NCBI GenBank assembly: GCA_016463045.1
Contig: JAEMSB010000324.1
Span: forward strand, 1-5,793
Source: Niveispirillum sp.
Lineage (GTDB): Bacteria > Pseudomonadota > Alphaproteobacteria > Azospirillales > Azospirillaceae
DNA length: 5,793 nucleotides
Direction: 5' to 3'
Position numbers and translations under genes: made by a program. The notes under the pieces are model-generated. The model had not been told where the DNA came from, did not search any database, and saw only the letters and a list, made by a program, of their open reading frames with translations. Of this stretch, positions 1-5,747 are shown in pieces. How positions within the stretch are numbered: position 1 is the stretch's first letter; each line of letters begins with the position of its first letter.

Positions 1-70
1 TGCAAAGGCAGCGCAGAGTGACGAGGAGATGCTGGACATCCCCGCCTTCCTGCGTCGTCAGGCGAATTGA
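1..70 (+). CDS. ftsZ: Cell division protein FtsZ, C-terminal end only
   Basis: Only the last 22 codons and the TGA stop (68-70) are in the window; the frame begins at base 2 and the gene starts upstream. The translated tail ends DEEMLDIPAFLRRQAN. This matches the conserved C-terminal peptide of alphaproteobacterial FtsZ (an acidic run, then LDIPAFLRRQ), the tubulin-like GTPase that forms the cytokinetic Z-ring. In this family the peptide is the docking site for membrane tethers such as FtsA and for other regulators. The identification rests on this tail plus lpxC downstream, which is the usual order in this class. A hairpin terminator begins 45 bp after the stop. Confidence 0.88.
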   Translation, partial: AKAAQSDEEMLDIPAFLRRQAN

Positions 71-115
71 GGCCCTGAACTTCGTTCAAGATCAAACACT
101 TATCGCAGTGCACAA

Positions 116-155
116 GGGGCCGGTCCGGCGGGGACCGGCCCCTATCTTTTTGTTT
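116..155 (+). terminator. Rho-independent terminator after ftsZ
   Basis: A perfect 11-bp GC-rich inverted repeat has arms at 116-126 and 132-142 (GGGGCCGGTCC and its complement) with a 5-nt loop. A T-rich run (TATCTTTTTGTTT) follows at once. This is a textbook intrinsic terminator and should end the division-cluster transcript, so lpxC probably relies on a promoter in the leader beyond it. Confidence 0.93.
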
Positions 156-165
156 GTTGCCACAA

Positions 166-180
166 TTAAGACAAAATTAT
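166..180 (+). promoter_or_regulatory. Possible CtrA-type box
   Basis: TTAA at 166-169, seven bases, then TTAT at 177-180: one mismatch from the TTAA-N7-TTAA site of the alphaproteobacterial cell-cycle regulator CtrA. The location between ftsZ and lpxC would make sense for cell-cycle control. However, the region is AT-rich and a single near match can easily arise by chance. Confidence 0.25.
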
Positions 181-182
181 GA

Positions 183-199
183 AAGTGTTTCAGACACTT
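183..199 (+). repeat. Short inverted repeat in lpxC leader
   Basis: Perfect 6-bp arms AAGTGT (183-188) and ACACTT (194-199) flank the 5-nt centre TTCAG. No T-run follows, so it is not a terminator. The length and spacing suit a dimeric regulator's operator or a small RNA hairpin. The regulator is unknown. Confidence 0.45.
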
Positions 200-212
200 A
201 CCAGCACATGTC

Positions 213-229
213 GTAACAATCGGTAACAA
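213..229 (+). promoter_or_regulatory. Direct repeat GTAACAA with 10-bp period
   Basis: GTAACAA occurs at 213-219 and again at 223-229, exactly one helical turn apart. Tandem half-sites with 10- or 11-bp period are typical of OmpR/PhoB-family response regulators, which bind as head-to-tail dimers. Alphaproteobacterial envelope regulators of that family would be plausible for lpxC. Which regulator binds, if any, cannot be told from sequence. Confidence 0.4.
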
Positions 230-327
230 AGAGTGATTTGAAGCTGGACGCGCACTCTGTCATTTTCACGATGCGGCGATCAGCGATACCGCATTGCAAC
301 GCAGGTGGGATGGCGTTGCACTCCTAA

Positions 328-342
328 TTGGCCCCCGGCCAA
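328..342 (+). repeat. Hairpin in the lpxC 5' leader
   Basis: TTGGCC (328-333) and GGCCAA (337-342) are perfect complements around a CCC loop, 83 bp before the lpxC start. If transcribed it would be a stable small stem. There is no T-run, so it is not an intrinsic terminator. No known riboswitch or leader motif is recognised. Confidence 0.4.
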
Positions 343-409
343 GGTCGGGACTGCCATTCGGAGCCGGTGGCTGGATTTCCGCATCAGGGGGCGTTACTGT
401 CGATTTATC

Positions 410-418
410 GGAAAGGGA
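410..418 (+). promoter_or_regulatory. Ribosome binding site of lpxC
   Basis: The purine-rich run GGAAAGGGA ends 7 nt before the ATG at 426. It supports this start over the in-frame ATG at 294. Confidence 0.75.
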
Positions 419-425
419 CAAGCCC

Positions 426-1319
426 ATGTCCTGGCAACAGACGCTCAATACGACCATTCACTGCGCTGGCGTTGGCCTGCATTCGGGCCGCCGCGTCCGC
501 ATGACCTTGCGCCCGGCCCCGGTCGATCATGGCATTTGCTTCATCCGCACCGATGTGCCTGCCGACCGCGCCGTCATTCCGGCCCGCTGGGACCTGGTAT
601 CGGATACCCGTCTGTGCACCCTGCTGAAGAATGAGCAGGGCACGACCATCGGCACGATCGAGCATCTGATGGCCGCGCTGCGCGGCCTGGGGATTGATAA
701 TGCCGTGGTGGAGGTGGACGCACCGGAACTGCCCATCATGGATGGCAGCTCGGCCCCGTTCGTCTTCCTGATCGAATGCGCCGGTATCCAGCAGCAGGAC
801 CAGCCGCGCCGCCTGATCCGCGTGTTGAAGGAAGTGCGCGTGCAGGATGGTGACAAGATCGTCAGCCTGTCACCGGCCCCGGTCAGCAGCTTCCGCGCCG
901 AGATCGTTTATGAGAATACGGCCCTGATCCGCCGTCAGGAAGGCTTCCTGCGCCTGACCGATGGCGCCTTCAAGGCAGAGGTTGCCGATTGCCGCACCTT
1001 TGGCTTTGCCCATGAGGTGGAGGCGATGCGCAAGGCCGGCCTGGGCCTGGGCGGCTCGCTGGACAATGCCATCGTCATCGATGGCGACCGGGTGATGAAT
1101 CCGGGCGGCCTGCGCCACGCCGATGAGTTCATCCGTCACAAGATCCTGGACGCTGTTGGCGACCTGTATCTGGCGGGTGGGCCCATCCTGGGCCATTACC
1201 AAGGCCTGCGCCCCGGCCATGCCATGAACAATGCCATCCTGCGTGCCCTGTTCGCCGATGCCACGGCTTGGCGCCGCGAGGATGCGGAAACCTGGGACAG
1301 CCGGGCCGCCGTGGCCTGA
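426..1319 (+). CDS. lpxC: UDP-3-O-acyl-N-acetylglucosamine deacetylase LpxC
   Basis: A 297-residue cytoplasmic zinc amidase. It removes the acetyl group from UDP-3-O-acyl-GlcNAc, the first committed step of lipid A synthesis. Full family length (about 300) with both repeated domains. Visible active-site elements, close to E. coli numbering, are TIEH with the catalytic base Glu79 and zinc ligand His80, and RHKILDAVGD with zinc ligands His238 and Asp242 plus Lys239. Others are CRTFGF (Thr191, oxyanion side) and the catalytic His265 in RPGHAMNN. The signatures VGLHSG near the N-terminus and APELPIMDGSSAPF (99-112) are also typical. The start at 426 has a good Shine-Dalgarno and begins with the usual QQTLNTTIHCAGVGLHSG. 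An upstream in-frame ATG at 294 would add 44 residues unlike the family. The nonpolar end (RAAVA) loosely resembles the C-terminal degron of E. coli LpxC; its function here is unknown. Confidence 0.98.
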   Translation: MSWQQTLNTTIHCAGVGLHSGRRVRMTLRPAPVDHGICFIRTDVPADRAVIPARWDLVSDTRLCTLLKNEQGTTIGTIEHLMAALRGLGIDNAVVEVDAPELPIMDGSSAPFVFLIECAGIQQQDQPRRLIRVLKEVRVQDGDKIVSLSPAPVSSFRAEIVYENTALIRRQEGFLRLTDGAFKAEVADCRTFGFAHEVEAMRKAGLGLGGSLDNAIVIDGDRVMNPGGLRHADEFIRHKILDAVGDLYLAGGPILGHYQGLRPGHAMNNAILRALFADATAWRREDAETWDSRAAVA

Positions 1320-1342
1320 TCGGGCTGTATCGCTGAAAAACG

Positions 1343-1373
1343 AAGGGCGCCGGACAATCCGGCGCCCTTTTTT
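1343..1373 (+). terminator. Rho-independent terminator after lpxC
   Basis: Perfect arms at 1343-1353 and 1359-1369 (core GGGCGCCGG/CCGGCGCCC) with loop ACAAT end in six consecutive T (1368-1373), starting 23 bp after the lpxC stop. The opposite strand also has a T-rich flank, so it may work both ways. It separates lpxC from the genes that follow. Confidence 0.93.
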
Positions 1374-1427
1374 CATTTTACTGTCACTGGTATTCACGGG
1401 ATCATCGGGCAGTATCCACATCGTTCC

Positions 1428-1436
1428 GAGGGCGAG
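1428..1436 (+). promoter_or_regulatory. Ribosome binding site of the solute-binding protein gene
   Basis: GAGGGCGAG lies just before the tandem ATG ATG at 1439 and 1442. Spacing is 2 nt from the end of the run, or 7 nt from its GAGG core, to the first ATG. Translation may begin at either ATG. Confidence 0.5.
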
Positions 1437-1438
1437 CG

Positions 1439-2248
1439 ATGATGCGACGGCCAGTTCCCAGCCTGCCTCTTGCCACCCTGCGGGGCTTGGCCATGGCCAT
1501 GTTGTTGGCTGTGGCAGCCGTGATGATGGCCCGCGCCGACACCGCCCCTGATGGCGCATCGGCCACCGTCCGGCTGTCCAGCCTCGACTGGCCGCCTTTC
1601 AGCGGGGAGGGTTTGCCGAACCGGGGGCTGACGACCGCCATTGTCGAACGCACCCTGGCACGCGCCGGCCTTTCGGCGGAGGTTACGTTCCTGCCCTGGC
1701 AACGGGCGGTGGCCACGGGGCTGAAGGCGCCGGGCCATGCCGGCTATTTCCCGGAATACCGGACCGCGGCCAGTCAGGCGCAATGCCTGCTTTCCGCCCC
1801 CATTGGCAGCAGCCCGCTGGGCTTTGCCGAACGTGTGGCGACCCCCGTCATCTGGCGCAGCCTGGGGGACCTGGCAGGCCGGCGCATCGGCACCGTGCGC
1901 GGTTATGTGAATACCGACAATTTCGACCGCGCCGCCGCCGATGGCACCCTGACCGTGGAACCGGCGGTCGATGACGCGACCAACCTGCGCAAGCTGGCGG
2001 CAGGCAGGCTGGATATGGCGGTGATCGATGCCAACGTCCTGGCCCATCTGTTATCTGCGGACCCGGACCTGCGACCCTTGCGCGCGGGCCTGCGCTTCAA
2101 TGCCCGGCTTCTGGAGGATAAAAGCCTGCATGTCTGTTTCCGCCCCGGTCCGGAGGGGGAGGCGCTGCGCCGCCTTTTTGACATGTCGCTGGCCGAAGAC
2201 AGGCCGGATTCCATGCTGCAGGCGTCACGGCCCGCGCCGGAACGGTGA
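1439..2248 (+). CDS. Exported solute-binding protein, family 3 type (PBPb-like)
   Basis: 269 residues. A Sec signal peptide is clear: Arg3-Arg4, a hydrophobic core at about 16-30, and probable cleavage after ARA (Ala33). The mature part, about 236 residues, has the two-lobe pattern of periplasmic family-3 solute-binding proteins. Visible elements are an opening strand with SSLDWPPFSG (47-56), the PWQRA segment at 86-90, GYFPEYRT (102-109), LSAPIGSSPLGFAER (118-132), LAGRRIGTVRGY (145-156) opening the second lobe, and LAAGRLDMAVID (186-197). Cys116 and Cys233 could form a periplasmic disulfide. The family includes amino-acid transport receptors, but no permease or ATPase gene is adjacent, so ligand and partner are unknown; orphan members are common in Proteobacteria. 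It sits alone between the lpxC terminator and the bamD promoter region. A catalytic or purely sensory role cannot be excluded. Confidence 0.85.
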   Translation: MMRRPVPSLPLATLRGLAMAMLLAVAAVMMARADTAPDGASATVRLSSLDWPPFSGEGLPNRGLTTAIVERTLARAGLSAEVTFLPWQRAVATGLKAPGHAGYFPEYRTAASQAQCLLSAPIGSSPLGFAERVATPVIWRSLGDLAGRRIGTVRGYVNTDNFDRAAADGTLTVEPAVDDATNLRKLAAGRLDMAVIDANVLAHLLSADPDLRPLRAGLRFNARLLEDKSLHVCFRPGPEGEALRRLFDMSLAEDRPDSMLQASRPAPER

Positions 2249-2339
2249 TGACAGGCCCCAGCCTGCCATGGTTCCGCCAGGATTCACCGCCATCTTCCGC
2301 GAAAAGCGCCTTTGCGTGCCTGCCCGTGACGTTTGCCGC

Positions 2340-2369
2340 TTGGCGGTGGCGGTCCCGTGCGTGCTATAA
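2340..2369 (+). promoter_or_regulatory. Probable sigma-70 type promoter of bamD
   Basis: TTGGCG (2340-2345) and CTATAA (2364-2369) are separated by 18 bp. This resembles the alphaproteobacterial housekeeping pattern (CTTGAC-like, then CTATAT-like). Transcription would begin near 2376, leaving a leader of about 35 nt before the ATG at 2411. It would make bamD, and probably recN, independent of the upstream gene. Confidence 0.5.
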
Positions 2370-2410
2370 GGCATCCCGCATTCATGCTTGCTGCTTGGTT
2401 GTCCTTGCCG

Positions 2411-3238
2411 ATGCTCCGCACCGAACGTCCGAACCGCCGCGCCCGTGTCCTTCGCCATCTGGCGCCGGTCGCCCTCATGTTCCTCGCCGCCTGCTCGGGC
2501 AAGAAGGATGAGCTGCCCTATGTCGAGCGGCCGGTAGAGCAAATCTACTCCGAGGCGTCGAACGCCATCGACAACCGCAACTACACCAAGGCGGCGCTGC
2601 TGTTCGATGAGGTCGAGCGCCAGCACCCGTACAGCCAGTGGGCCGTACGCGCGCAGCTGATGGCCGCCTATTCGCACTATCAGGCGCTGCGGTACGATGA
2701 TGCGATCACGACGCTGGATCGCTTCATCGCGCTGCACCCCGGCAACCGCAATGCGGCCTACGCCTTCTATCTGAAGGCCCTGTGCAATTATGAGCGTATC
2801 AGCGATGTGCGCCGCGACCAGGGCACGACGTATGAGGCGCTGAAGAACCTCCAGGAAGTGGTCCGCCGCTTCCCCAGCAGCCCCTATGCCCGTGATGCCC
2901 GTCTGAAGATCGACCTGACCCGCGATCATCTGGCCGGCAAAGACATGGAAGTGGGCCGATTCTATCTGGCTACGGGCGAGTATATGGGCGCCATCAAGCG
3001 CTTCCGCCGCGTGGTCGATGAATATCAGGCCACCAGCCATGTGCCCGAAGCCCTGCATCGTCTGGTCGAAAGCTACCTCGCCCTGGGCATCCGGGAAGAG
3101 GCGCAGGCCCATGCCGCCTTGCTGGGCCATAACTATCCCGGCTCCGTCTGGTACCAGGATACCTACGCCTTGATGAACCGCAGCGAACGGGGCGAGAAGC
3201 CGTCGCTGTTCCAGCGGGCTGTCGACTGGCTGTTCTGA
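2411..3238 (+). CDS. bamD: Outer membrane protein assembly factor BamD (TPR lipoprotein)
   Basis: 275 residues from the chosen start. BamD is the essential lipoprotein partner of BamA in the beta-barrel assembly machine on the periplasmic face of the outer membrane. A lipoprotein signal is visible: basic n-region (RPNRRARVLR), hydrophobic APVALMFLAA, and lipobox LAAC with the lipidated Cys28. TPR helices follow, including VEQIYSEASNAIDNRNYTKAALLFDEVERQHP (42-73), a second repeat at about 79-110, and the hallmark FYLATGEYMGAIKRFRRVVDEY (184-205) with LHRLVESYLALGIREEA and NYPGSVWY (241-248). Start choice: ATG 2411 gives a normal 28-residue lipoprotein leader. ATG 2384 would put a second hydrophobic stretch before the basic region and lies almost on the predicted transcription start. 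Neither start has a clear Shine-Dalgarno. recN follows 42 bp after the stop, probably co-transcribed. Confidence 0.95.
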   Translation: MLRTERPNRRARVLRHLAPVALMFLAACSGKKDELPYVERPVEQIYSEASNAIDNRNYTKAALLFDEVERQHPYSQWAVRAQLMAAYSHYQALRYDDAITTLDRFIALHPGNRNAAYAFYLKALCNYERISDVRRDQGTTYEALKNLQEVVRRFPSSPYARDARLKIDLTRDHLAGKDMEVGRFYLATGEYMGAIKRFRRVVDEYQATSHVPEALHRLVESYLALGIREEAQAHAALLGHNYPGSVWYQDTYALMNRSERGEKPSLFQRAVDWLF

Positions 3239-3280
3239 TCTAGATTTATCATACCCTGACCCTATCGCCCCGGCTGCGCC

Positions 3281-4957
3281 ATGCTTGTCACCCTGTCGAT
3301 CCGTGACGTCGTCCTGATCGAACGCCTGACGCTGGCGTTCCAGCCGGGGCTTTGCGTTCTGACCGGTGAGACCGGTGCCGGCAAATCCATCCTGCTGGAT
3401 GCGCTGGGGCTGGCGCTGGGTGCGCGTGGCGACAGTTCCCTGGTCCGCCATGGCTGCGAACAGGCCAGCGTTACGGCCGAGTTCGACCTGGGCAAGCGTG
3501 GTGACCACCCGGCCTTCGCCATCCTGCGCGAACAGGAGCTGGAGGTGGAAGACACGCTGGTCATCCGCCGCACCCTGACCAATGACGGGCGTTCGCGCTG
3601 CTTCGTAAATGATCAGCCGGTGGGCGTCACCCTGCTGCGCCGGCTGGGCGAAACGCTGGTGGAGGTGCATGGGCAGTTCGACACCCATGGCCTTCTAGAC
3701 CCGCGCACCCACCGCGACCTTCTGGATGATTACGCCCAGTTGTCGGTGCAAGGACAGAAGGTGGCCGCATCCTGGCGGGCCTGGCGGCAGGTGGAACAAG
3801 CAAGGCTGACCGCCGCCACCGACGCCAACCGCGCGCGGGCCGAGGAAGATTACCTGCGCCACGCGGTGGAGGAGCTGGACCAGCTATCGCCCGAGGAGGG
3901 CGAGGAAAAGGCGCTGGCCGAACAGCGCATCGTGCTTCAGCACCGCGAGAAGCTGATCGAAAGCCTGACCCAGGCGTCCACCGAACTGTCGGGCGAACGC
4001 GGGGCGGAACGGGCCCTGGCATCGGCGCTGCGCACCCTGTCGCGCATTGCCGACAAAGCCGGCGGCAAGCTGGACCCCATCATCTCCGTTCTGGATCAGG
4101 CGGCCAGCGAGGTGGGCGAGGCGTCGCGTGCCATCCAGGGCTTTGCCGCCGATATGGACAGCGATGGCGGCAATCTGGACAAGATCGAGGAACGCCTGTT
4201 CGCCCTGCGCGGTGCCGCGCGCAAGCATGGCACGGATGTGGACGGGCTGGTCAGCCTGCGCGCCGCCATGGCGGCCAAACTGAACCTAATCGAGGATCAG
4301 GGCGACCTTCTGTCAAAGCTGGCGGCGCAGGCGGAAACGGCCAAGGCCAGTTACCTTGAGGCCGCCAAGGCCCTGTCGGCGGGCCGGTCCAAGGCGGCGG
4401 GCAAGCTGGATCAGGCGGTGGCGGCGGAGTTGAAGCCGCTGCGCCTGGAAAAGGCGCGATTCGCCACCAAGGTGGAACAGCTGGGCGAGGAAGGGTGGAG
4501 CGCGTCGGGCATCGACGACATCGCCTTCCAGGTCGCCACCAACCCCGGCACACCGCCAGGGCCCCTGGCCAAGATCGCATCGGGTGGCGAGCTGGCGCGC
4601 TTCATGCTGGCGCTGAAAGTGGTATTGGCGCAGGTAGGCACGGTGCCAACGCTGGTGTTCGACGAGGTGGATACGGGCGTGGGCGGGGCCGTGGCCGATG
4701 CCATCGGCGAACGTCTGGCCCGGCTGGGCCAGCATGACCTGCAGGTCCTGGTCGTCACCCACAGCCCGCAGGTGGCCGCACGCGGTGCCCATCACTGGAA
4801 CGTGCGTAAGAAGGTCAGCGCCGGGCGCACCGCCACAGAAGTCGTGGCCCTGTCGGTGGAAGAACGGCTGGAAGAAGTGGCCCGCATGCTGTCGGGTGCA
4901 GAGATCACTCAGGCAGCCAGGGCGGCGGCGGAAAGTTTGCTGGCCGGGCGGGGGTAA
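3281..4957 (+). CDS. recN: DNA repair protein RecN
   Basis: 558 residues, the usual RecN length. RecN is a cytoplasmic SMC-like ATPase that acts at DNA double-strand breaks to hold and align DNA for RecA-dependent repair. The ATPase head is split across the ends. The N-terminal part has LSIRDVVLIERL and Walker A GETGAGKS (29-36), plus the family's Q-loop region VHGQFDTH (129-136, usually HGQ.DH). The C-terminal part has the ABC signature SGGEL (434-438), Walker B LVFDEVDTGVGG with Asp461-Glu462, and the switch His494 in VVTHSPQVAA. The middle (about 165-400) is rich in Ala, Glu, Gln, Lys and Leu and reads as the coiled coil, shorter than in true SMC proteins. An in-frame TGA at 3257 leaves ATG 3281 as the first ATG; no clear Shine-Dalgarno precedes it. 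No convincing LexA box (GTTC-N7-GTTC) is present, so SOS control is not shown. Confidence 0.98.
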   Translation: MLVTLSIRDVVLIERLTLAFQPGLCVLTGETGAGKSILLDALGLALGARGDSSLVRHGCEQASVTAEFDLGKRGDHPAFAILREQELEVEDTLVIRRTLTNDGRSRCFVNDQPVGVTLLRRLGETLVEVHGQFDTHGLLDPRTHRDLLDDYAQLSVQGQKVAASWRAWRQVEQARLTAATDANRARAEEDYLRHAVEELDQLSPEEGEEKALAEQRIVLQHREKLIESLTQASTELSGERGAERALASALRTLSRIADKAGGKLDPIISVLDQAASEVGEASRAIQGFAADMDSDGGNLDKIEERLFALRGAARKHGTDVDGLVSLRAAMAAKLNLIEDQGDLLSKLAAQAETAKASYLEAAKALSAGRSKAAGKLDQAVAAELKPLRLEKARFATKVEQLGEEGWSASGIDDIAFQVATNPGTPPGPLAKIASGGELARFMLALKVVLAQVGTVPTLVFDEVDTGVGGAVADAIGERLARLGQHDLQVLVVTHSPQVAARGAHHWNVRKKVSAGRTATEVVALSVEERLEEVARMLSGAEITQAARAAAESLLAGRG

Positions 4958-4962
4958 ACTGC

Positions 4963-5703
4963 CTAAGGCGCGATCAGGCCCAGATGGACCGCCATGGCGA
5001 TGGCGTGGGGTTTGGTGTGGACGCCCAGCTTCTGCATCGCGTTCTCCACATGGAACTTCGCGGTGCGGTCGGAAATATTCAGGATGATAGCCGTCTCCGC
5101 GATGGTCTTGCCCCGGCAGGCCCAAAGCAGGCAGTCGCGCTCCCGTCCCGTCAGGGGCGGCGGTGGCGTCAGGCCATCGCGCACACCACGCAGCGCCAGG
5201 GCGCGTTCGTGATAGGCCAGTGCCGCCAGCCGCAGCCAGCGCGGCGTGCCGGCGGCCAGTTCGTCAGGCTGTTCCGTCCAGTACATGGAGATCAGCGAGG
5301 AGGCGGGCCGCCCGGCAGCATCCAGCGCATGAACCGGCAGCACATAGCCCTGGGTGTAACCATGATCATAGGCCGCCTCCAGCACCCGGCGCGGCTTCGT
5401 CCCTCGTGCCGTGGCGGCGAAATCGGGCAGGTCGGTCCACAGGAAAGGCGTGTTGGTGCTGGCGACGCGGGCAAAGACCGGATCGTGCAGGATGAAACCC
5501 TCATCCTCATAGGTGCGGGCGAAATCCGCCCGCACGCTGGTCTGGTAAAACGGAAGTCCGTCGCCCGCCCGCAATTCACGGATATCGATATAGGAGAAGC
5601 TGGCAAAGCCAAGCTGTGACGACAGGGCGTCGAACGTGGCATGAAGGCCGTCGAGATCGCGGCTTTCCTCTATCGCACCTAAGGCATCGTCCAGGGTCGG
5701 CAT
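4963..5703 (-). CDS. LuxR-family transcriptional regulator with autoinducer-binding domain
   Basis: 246 residues, typical of quorum-sensing LuxR/TraR proteins. The N-terminal ligand-binding domain (about 18-165) shows the family pattern ADFARTYEDEGFILHDPVF, then PFLW and GYTQGYVLPVHA. In TraR terms Tyr61, Asp70, Pro71 and Trp85 correspond to Tyr65, Asp74, Pro75 and Trp89, but the Trp57 position is Phe61. The C-terminal GerE-type helix-turn-helix (about 184-245) has LTGRERDCLLWACRGKTIAETAIILNIS and then RTAKFHVENAMQKLGV, keeping the invariant Glu188, Leu192 and Gly198. It is therefore probably a DNA-binding regulator switched by an acyl-homoserine lactone or related small molecule. No luxI synthase is in the window, so it may be a LuxR solo. 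The stop (TAG) is 5 bp from the recN stop, tail to tail. The start is fixed by an in-frame TGA just upstream; no Shine-Dalgarno is visible. Confidence 0.93.
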   Translation of the reverse strand: MPTLDDALGAIEESRDLDGLHATFDALSSQLGFASFSYIDIRELRAGDGLPFYQTSVRADFARTYEDEGFILHDPVFARVASTNTPFLWTDLPDFAATARGTKPRRVLEAAYDHGYTQGYVLPVHALDAAGRPASSLISMYWTEQPDELAAGTPRWLRLAALAYHERALALRGVRDGLTPPPPLTGRERDCLLWACRGKTIAETAIILNISDRTAKFHVENAMQKLGVHTKPHAIAMAVHLGLIAP

Positions 5704-5711
5704 CCGGCATC
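5698..5711 (-). repeat. 7-bp tandem duplication across the luxR-type start codon
   Basis: On the - strand GATGCCG occurs twice in direct succession. The second copy contains the start ATG (5703-5701). The first contains another ATG (5710-5708) in a different frame, which would read through to 5576. The upstream ATG could compete for initiation. Confidence 0.55.
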
Positions 5712-5747
5712 ACACGAAAGAGGGAAAGGCCATATGACCCCGTCATC

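Larger units (their letters stand above)
143..425 (+). promoter_or_regulatory. Gene-free leader and promoter region of lpxC
   Basis: These 283 bp between the ftsZ terminator and the lpxC start hold no convincing gene. The first half (about 143-270) is clearly more AT-rich than the genes around it, as expected of promoter DNA. Weak candidate promoters are TTGTTG (154-159) with TATGAA (178-183) and an 18-nt spacer, and TTGAAG (238-243) with CATTTT (261-266) and a 17-nt spacer. Neither is strong enough to choose. Several symmetric elements listed separately lie here. The lpxC frame is open back to 294, but that stretch lacks LpxC-like sequence and is treated as untranslated leader. Confidence 0.6.

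Noticed and set aside
230..258. AGAGTG ... CACTCT inverted repeat in the lpxC leader
   Set aside because: Six-bp arms separated by 17 bases are weak, and no function or known motif fits.
870..2047. Long - strand open frames opposite lpxC and the solute-binding protein gene
   Set aside because: They cross the lpxC terminator and lie opposite genes with clear family motifs. Their translations show no domain pattern.
2252..2265. CAGGC/GCCTG hairpin after the solute-binding protein gene as a terminator
   Set aside because: The stem is only 5 bp and no T-run follows, so an intrinsic terminator cannot be claimed.
3208..3246. GTTC repeats before recN as a possible LexA box
   Set aside because: GTTC at 3232-3235 is followed after 7 bases by GATT, with only two of four bases right in the second half. 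The GTTC at 3208-3211 has no partner at the proper spacing.
3224..3252. TATCAT at 3247-3252 as a -10 element for a recN promoter
   Set aside because: No acceptable -35 element lies at 16-18 bp spacing. With a 42-bp gap, co-transcription with bamD is the simpler reading.
2225..3688. Long 487-codon open frame on the - strand opposite bamD and the recN start
   Set aside because: It is a shadow of two well-identified + strand genes in high-GC DNA. The translation is rich in Gln, Gly and Ala with no recognisable domain.
4313..5125. Open frame of 270 codons on the - strand spanning the recN/LuxR junction
   Set aside because: It overlaps two confident genes, and its His/Gln/Arg-rich composition is typical of GC-rich shadow frames.
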